A DNA stretch of 64,000 nucleotides, taken from an uncultured Clostridia bacterium (GTDB lineage Bacteria; Bacillota; Clostridia; Oscillospirales; Ruminococcaceae). Shown here one piece after another: positions 34,281-42,103 of this stretch. A program made the translations under genes and the position numbers. The stretch is from NCBI GenBank assembly GCA_947627005.1, contig CANQUJ010000001.1, positions 124,001-188,000 of the forward strand, in the 5' to 3' direction. The notes beneath the pieces are model-generated. The model was not told where the DNA came from and did not search any database. It saw nothing but the letters and a program-made list of their open reading frames with translations. How positions within the stretch are numbered: position 1 is the first letter of the stretch; each line of letters starts with the position of its first letter.

Positions 34281-35798
34281 ATGAAAATTGAAAAATCCTA
34301 TCATATTTTGCCGAACGAGACCGTTTTGTTCAACAATCGGGTGGATTATTGCGTCGGCACCGGCCGAATGGGTCTCGCTTTGCAGCGCGAATACTTCGAG
34401 CAGCTTAAGCTCGTACAAAAATACATCGGATTCAAACACATTCGCGGGCACGGGCTTTTTCATGACGACATGGCGATTTATCAAGAGCGGCGCGACAACC
34501 CCTGGGACAAAAACAGCCCGGTCCATATCGAGTATAACTTCACCTACCTCGATTTTGTCATGGATTCCTACCGCGAGCTCGGATTGAAGCCGTTTTTAGA
34601 GCTCGGATTTATGCCGAAAGCCCTCGCGTCGAGCGAAAACAGGGTCTTTGTTTGGGGAGGGCACACCTCTCCCCCGAAGGATTACAAGCTATGGAGAGAT
34701 CTCGTTCAAGCGACCCTTCGCCACCTTATCGAGCGCTACGGCGCCGAAGAGGCGACTTCTTTCCCGGTAGAAGTCTGGAACGAGCCGAACCTTCCCGGAT
34801 TCTGGGAAAAGGCGGATATGCAGGCGTATTTCAAGCTTTTCGACGAGACCTTCGCGGCGGTAAAAGAAGTCGACGAGCGGTTTAAAGTCGGCGGGCCGGC
34901 GGTCTGCGGCGGAAGCGACGAGCTTTGGATCTCGGAATTTATGAAGCACTGCTCCGAAAAGAGGCTTAAGATTGATTTTGTCACCCGCCACCACTATGCC
35001 ACCGAGCAGCCCGACAGAAGCGGCCACTACGTCTATCAAGAGCTTATGGAGCCGGAAAAGGGCTTTTCAAACCTTAAAAGCACCCGCGATATAATCGACG
35101 GCTTCCCCGAATACAAGGGTCTGCCTATCCACATAACCGAATTTAACACCTCGTACAGCCCCGACAACCCGATCCACGACACAAACCTTAACGCCGCGTT
35201 TATCTGCCACCAGCTTTCCCGCCTCGGCGACATTAACGAAAGCTATTCTTATTGGACCTTCGGCGACATTTTTGAAGAGGTCGGCGTTCCGTTCGCGCCG
35301 TTCCACGGCGGCTTCGGGCTTGTCGCAAACGGCTGTATCCCTAAGCCCACTTTTTGGAGCTTCGCCTTCTTTAAAAAGCTTGTCGGCGGCGAATGTGTTC
35401 ACCGCTCGGACGAGGCGGTCGTGGTCAAAGACGGCGAGACCTATAAGGGCGTTTTGTGGAACCACGCCCTAAAGCGGGAGGGGAGAGAGCTTTCGCTTAA
35501 ATTCCTTCTGCCTTTAAAGGGCGAGCTCTGCCTTATAACCGAAACGGTCGACGAGCAAACCTGCAACCCGCTTAAGCTTTGGCATGACCTCGGCGAGCCG
35601 CGAAGCCTTAGCGCAGAGCAAAAAGAGCTTCTTCGTTCGGCGGCCTATCCGCTTGTAGAATCGCGGAGGATATCCTCTTCGGGCGAGACCGAGCTTGAGT
35701 TTAATCTTAGCGAATTCGGGGTCATATACTTCGAACTTCGCCCCGCTCCGCTGACCCCCGACAGGGGCTACGACTACGAAAGGTCGGTAAAGCTTTAA
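34281..35798 (+). CDS. GH39 family beta-xylosidase
   Basis: A 505-aa glycoside hydrolase without signal peptide, so cytoplasmic. The general acid/base is E168 in EVWNEPNLPGFW and the nucleophile is E287 in HITEFNTSY, as in GH39 beta-xylosidases. It also has GFKHIRGHGLFHDDM at residues ~50-64 and a C-terminal beta-sandwich from ~400. It would split xylo-oligosaccharides to xylose, which goes via xylulose to XylB. It has its own promoter and terminator. Iduronidase is the other GH39 activity but is unlikely here. Confidence 0.92.
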   Translation: MKIEKSYHILPNETVLFNNRVDYCVGTGRMGLALQREYFEQLKLVQKYIGFKHIRGHGLFHDDMAIYQERRDNPWDKNSPVHIEYNFTYLDFVMDSYRELGLKPFLELGFMPKALASSENRVFVWGGHTSPPKDYKLWRDLVQATLRHLIERYGAEEATSFPVEVWNEPNLPGFWEKADMQAYFKLFDETFAAVKEVDERFKVGGPAVCGGSDELWISEFMKHCSEKRLKIDFVTRHHYATEQPDRSGHYVYQELMEPEKGFSNLKSTRDIIDGFPEYKGLPIHITEFNTSYSPDNPIHDTNLNAAFICHQLSRLGDINESYSYWTFGDIFEEVGVPFAPFHGGFGLVANGCIPKPTFWSFAFFKKLVGGECVHRSDEAVVVKDGETYKGVLWNHALKREGRELSLKFLLPLKGELCLITETVDEQTCNPLKLWHDLGEPRSLSAEQKELLRSAAYPLVESRRISSSGETELEFNLSEFGVIYFELRPAPLTPDRGYDYERSVKL

Positions 35799-35803
35799 AA
35801 ATA

Positions 35804-35843
35804 AAACCCGCCCTCGGCCCTTCTCGGCCGGGGGTGTTTTTAT
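35804..35843 (+). terminator. GH39 gene terminator
   Basis: GC-rich stem with CCTCGGCC / GGCCGGGG halves (one mismatch), then GTGTTTTTAT. Confidence 0.7.
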
Positions 35844-35862
35844 GCTCTTTTATAAAATTCGT

Positions 35863-35931
35863 AATCCGACTTCCGACTTCTGTCTTTCAACCTCCGTTTC
35901 CGACTTCTGATTTCTGACTTCTGATTTCCGG
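35863..35931. repeat. Heptad-repeat tract (copy 4), pyrimidine arm only
   Basis: Units CTTCCGA, CTTCTGT, CTTTCAA, CCTCCGT, then after a 1-bp phase slip TTTCCGA, CTTCTGA, TTTCTGA, CTTCTGA, TTTCCGG. It lies in the 273-bp gap between the GH39 and MazF genes; the rest of that gap holds only the hairpin at 35978. Confidence 0.75.
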
Positions 35932-35977
35932 CGCGGCAGCGCCCGGAACTTCGCGGACAGCTCGGACATATTATATC

Positions 35978-36004
35978 CCGAGGGGGCGGCTCTTTTCCCC
36001 TCGG
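35978..36004. other. Perfect hairpin upstream of the MazF-type gene
   Basis: CCGAGGGG / CCCCTCGG 8-bp stem with an 11-nt loop, 68 nt before the toxin start. No T-run follows; could be a leader structure or operator. Confidence 0.45.
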
Positions 36005-36071
36005 CTGTATAAAAAAGAATTTACTGTCAAAACTATCGTCGGAGATTGCTAAAAGGAGCGTGAAATTATCA

Positions 36072-36416
36072 ATGTCATCGGTTTACAGAGGAGAAATATA
36101 CTACGCCGATCTAAGCCCGGTCGTCGGCTCGGAGCAGGGCGGTATCAGACCGGTACTTATCGTTCAGAACGACGTCGGAAACCGCCACAGCCCGACTGTC
36201 ATCGCGGCGGCGATAACCAGCCGCCAAGAAAAGACCCGGCTTCCGACCCACATCGAAATTGATTCAAGCTCGTGCGGGCTCGCGAAGGACAGCGTGGTTC
36301 TTTTGGAGCAGATTCGGACCATCGACAAAAAGCGCCTTAAAGAGCGAATGGGAATGTTGGACAGCGTTGCGATGGATAAAATCAACAGCGCGCTTTCGAT
36401 AAGCTTCGGGCTTTAG
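36072..36416 (+). CDS. MazF/PemK-type endoribonuclease toxin (NdoA-like)
   Basis: A 114-aa toxin that cuts mRNA at short sequence motifs. Typical MazF features: [47 protein letters not shown], and the C-terminal [13 protein letters not shown]. The start ATG 36072 gives the usual N-terminus; GTG 36060 lies too close to AAAGGAG. The expected antitoxin gene is absent: upstream are a 270-bp gap and a GH39 gene. In Firmicutes the antitoxin is normally the preceding gene. Confidence 0.92.
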   Translation: MSSVYRGEIYYADLSPVVGSEQGGIRPVLIVQNDVGNRHSPTVIAAAITSRQEKTRLPTHIEIDSSSCGLAKDSVVLLEQIRTIDKKRLKERMGMLDSVAMDKINSALSISFGL

Positions 36417-36431
36417 GCGGAAAAATAACAA

Positions 36432-36462
36432 GCCCCGGCGGGTTGTCTGCCGGGGCGATTTG
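36432..36462 (+). terminator. Terminator between the convergent mazF-like and ricT genes
   Basis: Perfect GCCCCGGC / GCCGGGGC stem with 9-nt loop, followed by GATTTGTT. Confidence 0.7.
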
Positions 36463-36481
36463 TTCGAATTTTTCGGTTTTT

Positions 36482-37345
36482 TCAGTTTTTTTCGAGGTCT
36501 TTAAGCGCGTTGATCTCTTCTCTGCTAAGCCGCATTACCGAGTCTTTCAAAATCGTCACCTGATCCCTTGTAAATACCGCGTCGCCGCCGGTGGCCTCAA
36601 GCTTAACGTGCATCTTTCCCGAAATAAGGTTCACGTCGGTAACGGTGCCCTTTCCGGATGGCGTTTCGACTATCGCGCCGAACTTCGGGGTTATCTTCAA
36701 AAGCTCTTCATAGCCGTCCTGCTCGTATTTAAGGCAGCACATAAGCCTTCCGCATGCGCCGGAGATCTTGGTCGGATTCAGCGAAAGGGATTGCTCCTTC
36801 GCCATTTTTATCGAGACCGGCTGAAAGTCGCCCAAAAAGCTTGAGCAGCAAAACGCCCTGCCGCAGATTCCGAGTCCGCCCATCATCTTCGCCTCGTCGC
36901 GAACGCCTATCTGCCTAAGCTCTATCCTCGTGCGAAAAACCGAGGCGAGCTCTTTTACGAGTTCGCGGAAATCCACCCTGTTTTCGGCGGTGAAGTAGAA
37001 CAAAATCTTCGAGTTGTCAAAGGTACATTCAACGTCCACAAGGCTCATTTTTAAACCGAGCTTCGCGATCTTTTCCTCGCAGATTCCGAAAGCGTCTTTT
37101 TCTTTGATCTTGTTTTTCTCGATCTGCGCGAGGTCGTCCTCGGTCGCGATTCTTATAACCGTTTTAAGCGGGGCGACTATCTCGTCGTCCTCGACGTTTT
37201 TGTTCCCGAAGACCGTCTCTCCGCACTCTACGCCCCTCGCGGTCTCGACTATAACCCTCTCGCCGGCCTCGATGTTAAGCTCGCCCGGCGAAAAGTAATA
37301 AACCTTCCCGACGCTTTTAAAGCGCACTCCGATAATTTCGGTCAT
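36482..37345 (-). CDS. ricT: PSP1-domain protein RicT (YaaT)
   Basis: A 287-aa regulator of the Ric complex (RicA-RicF-RicT) that aids RNase Y mRNA processing and Spo0 phosphorelay. N-terminal VRFKSVGKVYYFSPGEL, GVECGETVFGN, then the PSP1 core ELRQIGVRDEAKMMGGLGICGRAFCCSSFLGDF and SGACGRLMCCLKYE with the cysteines that ligate iron-sulfur in RicT. AAAGGA precedes ATG. It follows darA-holB in the order seen in Firmicutes, which supports the assignment. Confidence 0.95.
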   Translation of the reverse strand: MTEIIGVRFKSVGKVYYFSPGELNIEAGERVIVETARGVECGETVFGNKNVEDDEIVAPLKTVIRIATEDDLAQIEKNKIKEKDAFGICEEKIAKLGLKMSLVDVECTFDNSKILFYFTAENRVDFRELVKELASVFRTRIELRQIGVRDEAKMMGGLGICGRAFCCSSFLGDFQPVSIKMAKEQSLSLNPTKISGACGRLMCCLKYEQDGYEELLKITPKFGAIVETPSGKGTVTDVNLISGKMHVKLEATGGDAVFTRDQVTILKDSVMRLSREEINALKDLEKN

Positions 37346-37425
37346 ATATAAAAATCCTTTCTTTTTATCTGCAATTTATAACGGCGAAGATTCTCGCGCA
37401 TTGGTAACCAACCGCATTTAAAATC

Positions 37426-37440
37426 GTCGCCGAAGGCGAC
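37426..37440. other. Short perfect hairpin in the holB-ricT gap
   Basis: GTCGCC-GAA-GGCGAC, 6-bp stem with a 3-nt loop, 86 nt beyond the holB stop on the minus strand; not followed by a T-run. Confidence 0.4.
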
Positions 37441-37445
37441 ACATT

Positions 37446-37486
37446 AAAATTCCGACCTCTGATTTCCGATTTCTGTTTTCTTGAAG
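37446..37486. repeat. Heptad-repeat tract (copy 5), short
   Basis: Units ATTCCGA, CCTCTGA, TTTCCGA, TTTCTGT, TTTCTTG in sequence inside the 172-bp gap between holB and ricT. Confidence 0.7.
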
Positions 37487-37517
37487 CGAAAACTGCCGCA
37501 ACGGCTTAGGCCGCTTC

Positions 37518-38480
37518 TCAATTTGAGATAATTCTTCCGCACAGGCAGCTCAAGGTCAGCTGAATCGAGGCGTTGCCGCCTATCTTGCCTTCAGCCGAGG
37601 CGACCTCGTCGTAGATTCTCTCTATCGAGCTCTGCCGCAGCTTTTCGGAGAGTTTTTTCGCCCCGCCCGCGCAGACCGAAAACGTATCGCCCCCGAGTTT
37701 TATCGCCGAGGCGTCTCTCAAAACGGTCTTAAAGCCGGCCAGCGCTTCAAGGCAAAGCTCACGGTCTTTGTCCAAAGCCGAGAAAGCCCTTAAAAGCGCG
37801 TATTCGTCCTTTATCGCCAGCGCGTTTACTATCTCTTCGACCGCCGCCGGAAGCCGCTTCGCCCCGTCGTCGTTGATATAATCGAGGCATTTCCCGATAT
37901 TTCCGCCGAAAACGGCTATCGCGCCCTTGGCTTCTTCTTCCGAAGCGCCGCTTTCTGTCAGCGCCGAAAGACATTCGCTCTTTGAAACCTCGGAGATGTT
38001 CAATGATATCGCCCGAGAGAGAATTGTCGGCAAGATCTTCTCCCGCGATTCCGCGGTCATGATGAAAATAACATGCTTCGGCGGCTCTTCGATAACCTTC
38101 AAAAGGGTGTTCTGCGCCGCCGGAAGGGCTTTATCCGCCGAGGGAAGAAAGTATATCTTATATTTCCCCTCGTTCGGGACGGTATTCGCGTCGGCCACTA
38201 TCGGGCGAAGATCGTCAGAAAGATAGTTTCCGGTCTTTCCGCTCGGCTCTATCGCAATAAAATCCGGGTGGGCCGAATGTTCGATCATTCGGCAGGATTT
38301 GCAATTTTCGCAGGGCTCTCCGCTCTCGGACTCGCACAAAATCTGCTTCGCGATATATTTCGCAAGGGTCTTCTTCCCGACCCCCTTTTCGCCGCAAATG
38401 ATATACGCGTGGGAAAGCCGGTCATGAAGTATCATCGAGCGAATAAGCCCGACCGCGCCGCCTTTTGAATAAAGCTTCAT
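37518..38480 (-). CDS. holB: DNA polymerase III subunit delta'
   Basis: About 320 aa, clamp-loader AAA+ subunit. Walker A is GEKGVGKKT, the zinc-binding cysteines are C-ESESGEP-C-EN-C-KS-C, then IYFLPSADKALPAAQNTLLKVIEEPPKHVIFIMTA (sensor-1/SRC region, ending in ILSRAISL). ATG 38480 lies 8 nt after the darA stop; TTG 38501, overlapping darA, is an alternative start. Neither has a strong ribosome site, so translational coupling to darA is likely. The C-terminal domain is complete. Confidence 0.93.
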   Translation of the reverse strand: MKLYSKGGAVGLIRSMILHDRLSHAYIICGEKGVGKKTLAKYIAKQILCESESGEPCENCKSCRMIEHSAHPDFIAIEPSGKTGNYLSDDLRPIVADANTVPNEGKYKIYFLPSADKALPAAQNTLLKVIEEPPKHVIFIMTAESREKILPTILSRAISLNISEVSKSECLSALTESGASEEEAKGAIAVFGGNIGKCLDYINDDGAKRLPAAVEEIVNALAIKDEYALLRAFSALDKDRELCLEALAGFKTVLRDASAIKLGGDTFSVCAGGAKKLSEKLRQSSIERIYDEVASAEGKIGGNASIQLTLSCLCGRIISN

Positions 38481-38487
38481 CGCAAAA

Positions 38488-38805
38488 TCAGAATTTTTCA
38501 AATCTTTCGACGTCGGTGACGAAAACGGTCGCCCCGCCGACGTTGATTTCTATCGGGAAGGTAGAGAAAGCGCCGCTCAACGAAGAAGAGGGAAGTATCT
38601 GTTTGCGGCGCTTGCAGTGGGAATGAATGAGCGAGATGGCGTCGTCTACCTTTTCGTCGTCAAGACAGATGAGCAGGGTGGTGTTGCCCGAGCGAAGAAA
38701 GCTTCCGGTCGAGCTGAACCTCGTCGCCTGAATTTCTTTGGAGACAAGAGCGTCGGTAACGTTTCTGACGTCGTCGTCGTTGATTATCGCAAAAATGAGC
38801 TTCAT
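38488..38805 (-). CDS. darA: Cyclic-di-AMP receptor DarA/PstA (YaaQ)
   Basis: A 105-aa PII-like protein that binds c-di-AMP as a trimer. Signatures: IINDDDVRNVTDALVSKEIQATRFSSTGSFLRSGNTTLLICLDDEKVDDAISLI and the C-terminal INVGGATVFVTDVERFEKF. The conserved order darA-holB-ricT supports the call. GGAG precedes ATG. Its downstream targets are not known in most species. Confidence 0.95.
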   Translation of the reverse strand: MKLIFAIINDDDVRNVTDALVSKEIQATRFSSTGSFLRSGNTTLLICLDDEKVDDAISLIHSHCKRRKQILPSSSLSGAFSTFPIEINVGGATVFVTDVERFEKF

Positions 38806-38891
38806 ATTCCTTCTCCTTTCAAAGTGGCGGAATCGTATTTATAATTTCCCCGAATACATAATAACACAAATCCTTTCAAATTGCAAGGGTT

Positions 38892-39152
38892 TCATCGCCT
38901 TACCGAATATTTTAGCGCCTCGGCGATTTTTCCCTTCCCCCTGACTATCGCCCGCGAGACCGACGACACCGCTACTCCGCGCTCTTTCGCGATCTCGGGC
39001 ATCTTCTTCCCGCAAAAATAATACGCTTTTATGCACTCGCGCTGAACCTCGCTAAGGTCCGCGACGACTCTTTTAAGGGTCGAGGCGCTCACCCCCCGAA
39101 AGACCTCTCCGGTTTGAAGCCAATCTTCAAATTCCCGCAGCTTTTTTGACAT
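38892..39152 (-). CDS. Small sigma-region-4-like HTH protein
   Basis: 86 aa from ATG 39152 (AGAGG site). A helix-turn-helix of sigma-70 region-4 type: LSEVQRECIKAYYFCGKKMPEIAKERGVAVSSVSRAIVRGKGKIAEAL. There is no region 2. It begins inside the end of the preceding coiled-coil gene (26-nt overlap), so the two are translated together. This layout resembles phage late-gene regulators of the ArpU/DUF1492 type split in two, but no phage genes are nearby. Function unknown. Confidence 0.75.
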   Translation of the reverse strand: MSKKLREFEDWLQTGEVFRGVSASTLKRVVADLSEVQRECIKAYYFCGKKMPEIAKERGVAVSSVSRAIVRGKGKIAEALKYSVRR

Positions 39153-39369
39153 TTTTCCTCTCCCTTTCTTCAAGATAGAGCGCTATATCTCCCAAATCCT
39201 CCAAAATTTCGCTCCTCTCGGCCTCGATAACGCTCTTTCTGAGTTCGAGGTCTTTGATGACCTCAAGATCCCTCTCGGCCTTTATTTTTTCGGCAAGCTC
39301 CCGCCTTTTTTCCGAAAGCCTTGCCGCCTCGCGGCGATATTCCGCCGCCATCTTTCTGAATTCTTCCAA
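39127..39369 (-). CDS. Small coiled-coil protein
   Basis: 80 aa, almost entirely charged helix (Glu/Arg/Lys/Leu heptads), no membrane segment. TTG 39369 start with AAGGAG 9 nt upstream. It is coupled by overlap to the sigma-region-4-like gene and probably forms a complex with it: the pair together resemble the N-terminal coiled coil and C-terminal HTH of ArpU/RinA-like phage activators (inference). Confidence 0.7.
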   Translation of the reverse strand: MEEFRKMAAEYRREAARLSEKRRELAEKIKAERDLEVIKDLELRKSVIEAERSEILEDLGDIALYLEERERKNVKKAAGI

Positions 39370-39477
39370 TTTGATTTTCTCCTTTTCGTTTTTTCCGCAC
39401 TAAAGAACATTTGTTCTTAATTCCTCGATTTCCATGATACCCCGATTTTGAAAAATGTCAATACGGATTGAAAGTTG

Positions 39478-39495
39478 AGTCCGTTTTTTCGGACT
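39478..39495. repeat. AGTCCG-TTTTTT-CGGACT hairpin
   Basis: Perfect 6-bp stem with a T6 loop, just upstream of the YnzC-WYL promoter and between divergent operons; nearly the same hairpin occurs at 27427-27444. Confidence 0.55.
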
Positions 39496-39500
39496 ATCTA

Positions 39501-39529
39501 TTGCAATCGCGGAAAAAATATGGTAGAAT
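39501..39529 (+). promoter_or_regulatory. Promoter of the ynzC-WYL operon
   Basis: TTGCAA, 17-nt spacer, TAGAAT, 29 nt before ATG 39558. Confidence 0.7.
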
Positions 39530-39557
39530 AAAGAAAAAGATTGATTTTGGGGGAACT

Positions 39558-39740
39558 ATGGAGAAGCGAAAGATAGATCGGATAAACTTTCTCGCGAGAA
39601 AATCCAAGAGCGAGGGACTTACCGATGAAGAAAAGGCCGAGCAAAAGCTTCTGCGCGACGAATACCGCGCGGCTTTTCGACAAAGCCTTGAAGCGCAGCT
39701 TAGCGCGATAGTTTTTACCGACGGCAAGGAGGGTTCCTGA
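39558..39740 (+). CDS. DUF896 / YnzC family protein
   Basis: 60 aa. The fold signature is INFLARKSKSEGLTDEEKAEQKLLRDEYRAAFRQSLEAQL, two helices as in the B. subtilis YnzC structure. Function unknown; the family is common in Firmicutes. ATG 39558 has GGGGG 6 nt before. It precedes the WYL regulator by 2 nt. Confidence 0.88.
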   Translation: MEKRKIDRINFLARKSKSEGLTDEEKAEQKLLRDEYRAAFRQSLEAQLSAIVFTDGKEGS

Positions 39741-39742
39741 TC

Positions 39743-40732
39743 ATGGGCGACGCGAGATCGAAGCAGAAGCTTAAGCTTTTGTATCTCAAAAAAATTCTTT
39801 TGGAGCAGACCGACGACAAACACAAGCTTTCGGGGCCCGAGCTTATCGAGCAGCTCTCGCTGTACGGAATCTCGGCCGAAAGAAAGACGATATACGACGA
39901 CATCGCCTCGCTCGAGGATTCGGGGCTGGATATAGTCACCGAACGGCAGGGCCACGCCAACGTCTATTACGTCGCCTCGCGGCTTTTTCAGGAGGAAGAG
40001 CTTTCGGTTTTGGCCGACGCCGTCGCCTCTTCTAAATTTCTGACCCTAAAAAAATCCGACGAGCTTATAAAAAAGCTCCAGCAGCTTACCAGCAAATACA
40101 ACGCCAAGCATTTGAGAAGAACGGTATACGTCGGAAACCGCACAAAGGCCTATAACGAAAAGATCTATTATTCGACAAACGCCATTCACGAGGCGATGAA
40201 TACCGACAGGCGGATTTCGTTCAGATACACCGAATACGACCTCTCTAAAAACAAGCGCTTCCGCCACGGGGGCGAGCTTTACACCGTTTCGCCCTACTAC
40301 CTCATCTGGGAGAGCGACTGCTACTATCTCGTCTGTTATTGCGACAAGCACGACAAGGTCGCAAGATACAGGGTCGACCGAATGGTCGACGTTTCGGTCC
40401 TCGACCGCAAACGCCGCGAGCTTAGCATGGACGAAGAGAGCTTTGCAAAATCCCTCCGCGCGACCTACAATATGTACGGCGGGACCGAAGCCTCGGTTGT
40501 GTTGGAGATGTCGAACAAGCTGATAAACGTTTTGATTGACAGATACGGCGACAATTTTCACGCCAACCCGGTCGGGGAGGACAGGTTCACCGCCCGCCTC
40601 GACGTTCAGATCAGCCCGACTTTTTGGGGCTGGCTCTTCCAGTTCGGCAACGAGGCGAAGATAATCTCTCCGCCCTGGGCGGTGGACGAGGCCAAGCGCC
40701 GCCTCGCCGAGATTTCGGAAAACTACGGTTGA
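39743..40732 (+). CDS. WYL-domain transcriptional regulator
   Basis: A 329-aa regulator: HTH at the N-terminus (~30-70, LIEQLSLYGISAERKTIYDDIASLEDSGLDI), WYL domain at ~140-225 (RISFRYTEYDL..., YTVSPYYLIWESDCYYLVCYCDKHDKVARYRVDRM), and the WCX region to the end. WYL regulators sense ligands, including nucleic acid products. What this one controls is unknown; the ynzC operon is an obvious autoregulation candidate. Confidence 0.92.
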   Translation: MGDARSKQKLKLLYLKKILLEQTDDKHKLSGPELIEQLSLYGISAERKTIYDDIASLEDSGLDIVTERQGHANVYYVASRLFQEEELSVLADAVASSKFLTLKKSDELIKKLQQLTSKYNAKHLRRTVYVGNRTKAYNEKIYYSTNAIHEAMNTDRRISFRYTEYDLSKNKRFRHGGELYTVSPYYLIWESDCYYLVCYCDKHDKVARYRVDRMVDVSVLDRKRRELSMDEESFAKSLRATYNMYGGTEASVVLEMSNKLINVLIDRYGDNFHANPVGEDRFTARLDVQISPTFWGWLFQFGNEAKIISPPWAVDEAKRRLAEISENYG

Positions 40733-40738
40733 CTTTTT

Positions 40739-40766
40739 TCCCCGAATCGGTATAATATGAGTTAGC
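40739..40766 (+). promoter_or_regulatory. Promoter of the HMA-domain gene
   Basis: TTGACT, 16-nt spacer, TATAAT. The -35 begins 7 nt after the WYL stop. Confidence 0.7.
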
Positions 40767-40793
40767 ATATGCAAACCGAAAGGGGAGGGTCTT

Positions 40794-41054
40794 ATGTATA
40801 AAACAACCGTAAAAATCGGCGGAATGGCCTGCGGAATGTGCGAGGCGCACATCAACGACGCGATCAGAAACGCCTTTGAAATCAAGAAGATCTCGACTTC
40901 TCACTCAAAGGGCGAGAGCGTTATAATTTCGGGCGAGAAGCCGGATATCGAAAAGCTTAAAGAAACGATTTCGGCGGCGGGGTATGATTTTATCTCTGCG
41001 GAATCGGAAAAGTATGAGAAAAAAGGATTTTTGAGCGGAATTTTCGGCGGATAG
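40794..41054 (+). CDS. Heavy-metal-associated (HMA) domain protein
   Basis: 86 aa. The N-terminal ~70 residues are the ferredoxin-like HMA fold with a metal-binding GGMACGMCEAH motif (MxCxxC), followed by a C-terminal GFLSGIFGG tail. It resembles copper chaperones such as CopZ. There is no P-type ATPase gene nearby. The tail is unusual for a soluble chaperone. Confidence 0.88.
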   Translation: MYKTTVKIGGMACGMCEAHINDAIRNAFEIKKISTSHSKGESVIISGEKPDIEKLKETISAAGYDFISAESEKYEKKGFLSGIFGG

Positions 41055-41065
41055 GAGGAAACTTT

Positions 41066-42025
41066 ATGTCGGAATTCGGGTTTGCGATAATGGGCGCGGG
41101 GGATATCTCGCGGAAGTTTTGCGACGCCGTTAAAAGAATCGGCGGGGCGAAGGTTATCGCGGTTTCGAGCAAATCGGAGGACCGCGCGAGGGCGTTCGCC
41201 GAAAAAGAGGGGATAGCCGCCTATTACGGCAGCTATGAAAAAATGCTCGAAGAACAGCGACCCGACTGCGTATACATCGGGGCGGACACCGGCTCGCATT
41301 TCGACCTTACGACGCTCTGCCTTAAGCATAAGACGCCGGTTTTGTGTGAAAAAGCGATGTTCTGCACGGTCGACGAGGCGAAAAGGGCGATAGAATACTC
41401 TAAAGAGCAGGGCGTTTTTATGATGGAGGCCATGTGGAGCTATTTCCTCCCCGCGATAAAAAAGGCGAAGGAGTGGCTCGACGGCGGAAAAATCGGCGAG
41501 CCATACGCCTCGGACGCGGTGATCGGCTTTAAAGCGCCGACCCACGAGGGCAACAGATATTTCAACACCGCGCTCGGCGGCGGGGTGGCATACGATCTGA
41601 CCGTCTATACCTTTGATTTGACGACGCTTATGCTCGGCCGGGATTTTTTGGGCTGCGACGTCTTCGCGCTTTGGGACAAAAGCGGGGTGGACACCGTCAA
41701 CCACGCGGTTTTGAGGTATAAAAATTGCCTTTCTTCGATGACGACCTCGATAATCGGCCCGCTGGAAGAAAAGCTTATAATCTACGGCAGCGGAGGGAAG
41801 ATTGTCGTACCCTCGAGCCATTTTGCCTCGCGGGCGTATCTTTACGGCCCGGACGGGAAAATCGCCGAAGAATTTATCGACGACAAGACCGAAAACGGCT
41901 TCGTATACGAGGCCGCCGAGGCGATGAACTGCGTTCTTTCCGGCAAAAAAGAGAGCGACGTCGTCCCGCTCTCGGTGACCCTTTCCGCCGCGGAATTTTA
42001 TGAGAAAATTTACGCAACGAGATAG
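41066..42025 (+). CDS. Gfo/Idh/MocA family oxidoreductase
   Basis: A 319-aa NAD(P)-dependent oxidoreductase acting on sugars or their derivatives. Rossmann motif GAGDISRKF, the TGSHFDLTTLCLKHKTPVLCEKAMFC strand with the EK pair (family EKP, here EKA), and a C-terminal beta-sheet substrate domain. It follows the HMA gene by 11 nt and shares its promoter. Substrate unknown. Confidence 0.9.
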   Translation: MSEFGFAIMGAGDISRKFCDAVKRIGGAKVIAVSSKSEDRARAFAEKEGIAAYYGSYEKMLEEQRPDCVYIGADTGSHFDLTTLCLKHKTPVLCEKAMFCTVDEAKRAIEYSKEQGVFMMEAMWSYFLPAIKKAKEWLDGGKIGEPYASDAVIGFKAPTHEGNRYFNTALGGGVAYDLTVYTFDLTTLMLGRDFLGCDVFALWDKSGVDTVNHAVLRYKNCLSSMTTSIIGPLEEKLIIYGSGGKIVVPSSHFASRAYLYGPDGKIAEEFIDDKTENGFVYEAAEAMNCVLSGKKESDVVPLSVTLSAAEFYEKIYATR

Positions 42026-42034
42026 AAAATAAAC

Positions 42035-42103
42035 GACAGACAGCCGACCTCGCTTTCCGCTCCCGGCTGTCTGTCTTCTGGTTTCCGACAATCTGTCTGT
42101 CTA
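42035..42103. repeat. Heptad-repeat tract (copy 6) with 12-bp hairpin
   Basis: GACAGACAGCCG (42035-42046) pairs perfectly with CGGCTGTCTGTC (42064-42075). Pyrimidine units follow (GTCTGTC, TTCTGGT, TTCCGAC, AATCTGT) to ~42100, ending at the queA stop codon (42101-42103). Confidence 0.7.
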
